Shown piece after piece: positions 60,459 to 64,000 of a stretch of DNA of 64,000 nucleotides; the first letter of the stretch is position 1, and each line of letters opens with the position of its first letter. The stretch covers positions 124,001 through 188,000 of the forward strand of contig JBILMS010000001.1 in assembly GCA_044375415.1 (NCBI GenBank), in the 5' to 3' direction. The position numbers and the translations under genes are program-made. The notes below the pieces were generated by a model. That model ran no database searches. It saw only the letters and a list, made by a program, of their open reading frames with translations, and was not told where the DNA came from. This DNA comes from JAWXBG01 sp044375415. Its GTDB lineage: Bacteria > Bacteroidota > Bacteroidia > Flavobacteriales_D > Sanyastnellaceae.

Positions 60459-61451
60459 TCAGTTCGCAACAAGTAAGTTGCATCCACGAACATCAGAATG
60501 ATCGAAGCGACCCAGAACTTCGAAACTGCCGTCGCTAAGTACTCTACCCAAATCCTGGGTTGCTATAAATGAGCAAGAAAACGCATTGCCCAAATCGATG
60601 CAATTGATTCCTCCTGTGCGTCGATCTTCACAATAAGAAAAAGGGTCGTTCACTTCCCGAATTAAGGTTTTCATCCATGGGGGACATCTAAAGTGGCCTT
60701 CAGAAGTGGCGTATGCCTGACTGATCAATTCGGTCATTCCATATTCGCTGTGGATTTCGGTTTTCGAAAATCCTTTCTTCAAACGAAGATGAACCTCTTC
60801 TCTCGTAAGTTCCTCCCTCCTACCCTTCATGCCACCCGTTTCCATAATCACAGCCGAATCACTTAATCTATAATCAAGTTCAGCTAGATCAAGGAGAGCG
60901 AATGTTACCCCGATTAATAAGACTTTCTCTCCGGAAACATCACACAGCTCCAGTTGGCGTTTCAGAGCTATTGGATCATTTAGAAAAAAACCATGATTCC
61001 TGCCGGGGGAAGCTTTCATGAATTCGCTGATCATGTGAACCAGTGAAGAGTCGCTTCGTTCCAAATACGAAGGCAGCAGCGCAAGAAAAGTCCATTCTTC
61101 TGGATCTCCATAAAACATAGAAAAGGCACTTCGACTCAATCCCGCATAAAGCTCAGAGGAATGAATAAAGTGAGTGCTTCTAATAGATCCGGTTGTACCA
61201 CTACTCTTGAAGACCAATTGTTCCGGAAGCGAGGGTGAAATAATGCGATGGTTCTTGAAAAATTCGATAGGGAGAAAAGGGATTTCTCTGTAATGCGTAA
61301 TATGGCCCGGTTGAACTTTTAGCAAGTCCAAGAAGTCTTTATATACGTCGATTTCTTTAGCCTGAAATCGAAATATTTCGAGAGCAAGATCGTTAAAACC
61401 CTGCTCATCGCGCAATTGTTGGCATTGTTGAAGAATGTATTCGCTAGTCAC
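60459..61451 (-). CDS. LuxE/PaaK-type acyl-activating family protein
   Basis: I prefer the GTG at 61451 (330 residues, TSEYILQQCQQLRDEQG) over a TTG at 61511 that would overlap the divergent lipoprotein start. The protein resembles LuxE acyl-protein synthetase/PaaK-like adenylate-forming enzymes: IPFLPIEFFKNHRI, LVFKSSGTTGSIRSTHF (phosphate loop), MLLPSYLERSDSSLVHM, METGGMKGRREELTREE and SEYGMTELISQAYA, then a late GRFDHSDVRGC. The family activates carboxylates as adenylates; in Bacteroidota its role is unclear. The C-terminal end converges on tyrS. Confidence 0.8.
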   Translation of the reverse strand: MTSEYILQQCQQLRDEQGFNDLALEIFRFQAKEIDVYKDFLDLLKVQPGHITHYREIPFLPIEFFKNHRIISPSLPEQLVFKSSGTTGSIRSTHFIHSSELYAGLSRSAFSMFYGDPEEWTFLALLPSYLERSDSSLVHMISEFMKASPGRNHGFFLNDPIALKRQLELCDVSGEKVLLIGVTFALLDLAELDYRLSDSAVIMETGGMKGRREELTREEVHLRLKKGFSKTEIHSEYGMTELISQAYATSEGHFRCPPWMKTLIREVNDPFSYCEDRRTGGINCIDLGNAFSCSFIATQDLGRVLSDGSFEVLGRFDHSDVRGCNLLVAN

Positions 61452-61497
61452 AGGCCATAAAATTCGCAAATGAACAGGAAGTAAACCGAAAAAAAGA

Positions 61498-61505
61498 TAG
61501 TTTTG
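61498..61505 (+). promoter_or_regulatory. Putative -7 element of the lipoprotein gene at 61511
   Basis: TAGTTTTG is followed by 5 nt and then the ATG, so a transcript starting here would be practically leaderless. The box also lies inside the longest version of the divergent LuxE-like frame, which supports the shorter version of that gene. Confidence 0.5.
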
Positions 61506-61510
61506 ATGCA

Positions 61511-61996
61511 ATGAAAAAAAATTCCCTTGCCTTTGTTTTAATAACAGCCCTTCTTGTGGCCTGTCTCAAGGAGGATGAATATCCTATTGAGCCGGTGCTT
61601 ACATTTAAAGAATTGAAGATATTTAACGGCGATTCTGCTCGTTTGATTATTGGATTTACCGACGGAGATGGCGACTTTGGACTAAATGACAACGATACAT
61701 TAAGTCCCAATTTTTGCGGAACCTGTCCCTACCACCAAAATTTAATCTTGGACTACTTCGAATTGCAAAATGGCGCATGGACCTACGTAGAACCCGCTTT
61801 ACCATTTAATGTTCGTGTTCCTTATCTGGCGCCTACCGGTCAGGATAAAAGTCAATCGGGCACCATTGATGTATTGATGCTCGATTATTATCTCGATACA
61901 CCTTTTGACACGTTTAAATTTGTGATAAAGGGATATGACAGGGCGCTTCACGTAAGTAACCAGGTGGAAACCAGCGCTTATGTCAAAGCAAATTAA
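61511..61996 (+). CDS. Lipoprotein of unknown function with an Asp-rich motif
   Basis: The 161-residue product has a lipoprotein signal (MKKNSLAFVLITALLVAC, lipobox LVAC). The mature part contains FTDGDGDFGLNDNDT, the Asp-rich loop frequently seen in small Bacteroidota lipoproteins of unknown role, and a CGTCPYHQN segment. It appears beta-rich. I recognise no enzyme motif. The start is shared closely with the divergent LuxE-like gene, and the gene is followed by another small lipoprotein. Confidence 0.75.
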   Translation: MKKNSLAFVLITALLVACLKEDEYPIEPVLTFKELKIFNGDSARLIIGFTDGDGDFGLNDNDTLSPNFCGTCPYHQNLILDYFELQNGAWTYVEPALPFNVRVPYLAPTGQDKSQSGTIDVLMLDYYLDTPFDTFKFVIKGYDRALHVSNQVETSAYVKAN

Positions 61997-62060
61997 TTCT
62001 ATATAAGTAAACTATTCAGAGACTTTTTGCGTTTAGGATAGAGATTGTAAACCCAATATC

Positions 62061-62183
62061 ATGAAAAACGCAAAAAGAATTTTAATCGCAGTAGTGGCTA
62101 TGGCCGTGCTCGCATCGTGCAGCACATCCTACAAAAGTTGTGCAGCGTACGACCATCACGTAGTAGTTGAAGAAACGAAGTAA
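62061..62183 (+). CDS. Small lipoprotein (40 residues)
   Basis: This short frame encodes MKNAKRILIAVVAMAVLASC, a textbook lipoprotein signal (lipobox LASC). A mature tail of about 20 residues follows with one more Cys and a His pair (SCAAYDHHVVVEETK). It lies 64 nt after the previous lipoprotein stop and 12 nt before the convergent sucB stop. Such mini-lipoproteins are common in Bacteroidota and easily missed by gene finders. Confidence 0.65.
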   Translation: MKNAKRILIAVVAMAVLASCSTSYKSCAAYDHHVVVEETK

Positions 62184-62195
62184 GCAAAGGAACTT

Positions 62196-63446
62196 TTAAA
62201 GTCCTAGAAGAATTTCTTCTGCTGATTTGCCTCCGAACATCATTCTCTCCGGGTTTTCGAGCATTTCTTTCACTTTTACAAGGAAGCCCACACTTTCGCG
62301 TCCATCGATAATTCTATGATCGTAGCTCAGAGCCACATACATCATAGGTCGAATTACCACCAGTCCATTTTCTGCAATAGGTCTTTCAACAATATTGTGC
62401 ATTCCGAGAATCGCACTCTGCGGAGGATTTAGAATCGGAGTAGACATCATTGATCCGAATACTCCACCATTGGTAATGGTAAAAGTTCCATTGGCCATAT
62501 CGTCCACGGTAATCTTTCCTTCTCTTGCTTTTTTAGCCAATTCACCAATAGTCCTTTCAATTTCTGCCAGGCTTTTGCCTTCTGCATTTCGGATATTGGG
62601 TACCATCAGTCCTTTTGGCGTGCTCACTGCAACACCTATATCACAGTAATCGTGGAATACGATTTCGTCGTTTTGAATTTGTCCGTTTACAGCGGGAAAA
62701 TGATAGAGTGCCTCACAAACCGCTTTGGTGAAAAAGGACATAAAGCCAAGTCCCACACCATGTTTTTCTTTGAAAACATCTTTGTATTTCGCTCTTAGGT
62801 CCATGATAGGTTTCATGTTCACCTCGTTGAACGTTGTGAGCATGGCCGTATTATTTTTTACAGACACCAAACGCTCAGCCACCTTTTTCCGGAGGTTCGA
62901 CATCTTTTCGCGTCTCACATTTCTGCTACCCTGCCATGATTGCGGAACGGACGTTTCGAAACCTCGAGAAAGAGCATTCATCACATCACCTTTTGTTATG
63001 CGACCATCTTTTCCCGAGCCATTGACATTGGCAGCTGCTACACCATTTTCAGCCATCAACTTTGCAGCCGAAGGAGAAGGAATTTTATCAGCATAACCCA
63101 CTTTCGTATTAGCCGGTTCCGCCACTTTGGCCTCCGGTTTGGGAGCTTCCTTTGGGGCAGCGACTACTTCTACTTTAGCGGCCACGGGAGCTCCGGCAGG
63201 TTTTGCTGCTGCGGTATCTATCAGACAAACAACAGAACCAACGGCCACTGTATCTCCGGCTTTAGCTTTTAGCGTGATGGTTCCACTTGCCTCTGCAGGT
63301 AATTCGAGAGTAGCTTTATCAGAATCGATCTCGGCGAGTGCCTGACCGCTTTCCACATAGTCACCATCTTTTACCAACCAGTTTGCAATAATTACTTCGC
63401 TAATTGATTCGCCCGGCGAAGGAACCTTCATTTCTAAGTTTGCCAT
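62196..63446 (-). CDS. sucB: Dihydrolipoyllysine-residue succinyltransferase (E2 of 2-oxoglutarate dehydrogenase)
   Basis: The 416-residue E2 transfers succinyl groups to CoA. It has one lipoyl domain with the modified Lys in EIDSDKATLELPA, an Ala/Pro/Lys linker (about 80-120), an E3-binding domain (SPSAAKLMAENGVAAANVNGSGKDGRITKGDVM), and a catalytic domain with FNEVNMKPIM, IGVAVSTPKGLMVPNI and the active-site YDHRIIDGRESVGFL (His near 388). It differs from the pyruvate E2 at 35010. sucA ends 24 nt upstream in the same direction, so the two form the usual sucA-sucB operon. Confidence 0.95.
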   Translation of the reverse strand: MANLEMKVPSPGESISEVIIANWLVKDGDYVESGQALAEIDSDKATLELPAEASGTITLKAKAGDTVAVGSVVCLIDTAAAKPAGAPVAAKVEVVAAPKEAPKPEAKVAEPANTKVGYADKIPSPSAAKLMAENGVAAANVNGSGKDGRITKGDVMNALSRGFETSVPQSWQGSRNVRREKMSNLRKKVAERLVSVKNNTAMLTTFNEVNMKPIMDLRAKYKDVFKEKHGVGLGFMSFFTKAVCEALYHFPAVNGQIQNDEIVFHDYCDIGVAVSTPKGLMVPNIRNAEGKSLAEIERTIGELAKKAREGKITVDDMANGTFTITNGGVFGSMMSTPILNPPQSAILGMHNIVERPIAENGLVVIRPMMYVALSYDHRIIDGRESVGFLVKVKEMLENPERMMFGGKSAEEILLGL

Positions 63447-63470
63447 ATCTTTTTTTCCTGATTAATCTTT

Positions 63471-64000
63471 TTATTTGGATGCCACTTGAGCGTATGCAAA
63501 CACTTTTGACATCATAACTTTCATTCTTTTCTCATGAACCTTTGGAGAGCCTGCAGCCGGAGAGGCAGAAGCAGGAGTGGAAACAACATCTAGATTCCAC
63601 GATCGCAAAGATTGCAGAATGTAGCACCATGCACCCATATTCTCAGGTTCTTCTTGAGCCCAAATTAGTTTTACATTTTGCGAATAGACCGAAAGCACTT
63701 TTTCGAGTTGCTTGAGTGGTAAAGGGTACAATTGTTCCAAACGCACAAAAGCAATCGTGTCTATTTGAAGTTTTTCACGTTCTTCTATTAGTTCGTAGTA
63801 AATCTTACCGCTACATAAAACAACAGTTTCAACCGCTTTTAAATCCGGCAAAACATCGTTTACCACTTCTTCGAAATTTCCATTTGCCAATGCTTTCAAA
63901 CTTGACACTGCTTTCGGATATCTAAGTAGTTTTTTTGGTGTGAAAACAACAAGTGGCTTTCGATATTCTGTTTTTACCTGTCGTCGCAACAAGTGATAGA
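63471..64000 (-). CDS. sucA: 2-oxoglutarate dehydrogenase E1 component (C-terminal part, 5' end outside window)
   Basis: The frame runs from the stop at 63471 to the window edge and is preceded there by codons for YHLLRRQ, matching the E1 sequence HLLRRQ. This part contains RKPLVVFTPKKLLRYPKAVS, VLCSGKIYYELIEERE, RLEQLYPLPLKQLEKVL and IWAQEEPENMGAW, all typical of the C-terminal transketolase-like domain, and a Ser/Ala/Pro tail (STPASASPAAGSPKVHEKR) as in the E. coli E1 C-terminus. It decarboxylates 2-oxoglutarate with thiamine diphosphate and feeds E2 (sucB), the next gene. Confidence 0.95.
   Translation of the reverse strand, partial: YHLLRRQVKTEYRKPLVVFTPKKLLRYPKAVSSLKALANGNFEEVVNDVLPDLKAVETVVLCSGKIYYELIEEREKLQIDTIAFVRLEQLYPLPLKQLEKVLSVYSQNVKLIWAQEEPENMGAWCYILQSLRSWNLDVVSTPASASPAAGSPKVHEKRMKVMMSKVFAYAQVASK

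Noticed and set aside
1..64000. Prophage, insertion sequence, CRISPR array, restriction-modification, toxin-antitoxin or other defence system
   Set aside because: No transposase, integrase, terminal repeats, spacer-repeat array or paired toxin-antitoxin genes were seen. The YwqK-type label at 25247 and fic at 30485 do not by themselves make a system.

Overview
The window is a chromosomal segment of a Bacteroidota bacterium, most likely a member of the Flavobacteriales. Evidence for this is a type IX secretion (T9SS)/gliding locus (porV, porU, a porP/sprF-type gene, gldJ), a T9SS C-terminal sorting domain on a secreted hydrolase, promoters of the TAnnTTTG type, few Shine-Dalgarno sequences, a cyanobacterial/Bacteroidota-length IspH, and many small lipoproteins. 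Almost all of it is ordinary housekeeping DNA. I see no prophage, transposase, integrase, CRISPR array or rRNA. One tRNA gene (Val, TAC) is present.

Layout. 1-810: 3' part of an M23/LysM peptidase gene. 875-9701: a long minus-strand run of saccharopine dehydrogenase-like enzyme, secreted protein, ispH, glycosyltransferase, mutL, two tandem rhomboid proteases and an EEP-family protein. 9867-13483: a plus-strand lipoprotein cluster (38-residue secreted peptide, TPR-CsgG lipoprotein, two LPP20-type lipoproteins). 13616-25639: cytochrome-like lipoprotein, icd, ndk, rocD, PLP/CBS-domain enzyme, FtsX-type permease, NamZ-type lipoprotein and surface or secreted proteins. 25764-29952: tRNA-Val, terC, folC and an exbB-exbD-tonB-like operon. 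30157-33229: a fic gene flanked by a duplicated 3' end of a DUF4956 gene, then the DUF4956/VTC pair. 33338-41707: cdd, pdhA-pdhC, a GxxExxY protein, recG and a large anchored beta-propeller-like protein. 41776-49647: a membrane glycosyltransferase, acyl-CoA dehydrogenase, a His/Trp-rich secreted protein whose reading frame is broken by one TGA, anmK, glutamate-type dehydrogenase, nhaD and ispF. 49652-57788: the T9SS/gliding genes. 57858-64000: murF, tyrS, a LuxE-like gene, lipoproteins, sucB and the end of sucA.

Functional themes. Peptidoglycan synthesis and recycling is represented by murF, anmK, the NamZ-type hydrolase and the M23 peptidase. Central carbon metabolism is represented by icd, pdhA/pdhC and sucA/sucB. 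The isoprenoid genes ispH and ispF are both present but far apart. Envelope export is represented by the T9SS genes and a secreted SGNH hydrolase that carries the matching sorting signal.

The observations most worth following up are: (i) the fic locus, with two 26-bp palindromes exactly 40 bp apart over its promoter and a 186-bp duplicated gene end on its flank; (ii) the CsgG/LPP20 lipoprotein cluster in an organism with no flagellar genes in view; (iii) the in-frame TGA at 44449-44451, followed by 42 further plausible codons; and (iv) a set of about 15 promoters that extend the TAnnTTTG element, two of which share 15 identical bases. I found no clearly new multi-gene defence or mobile system.
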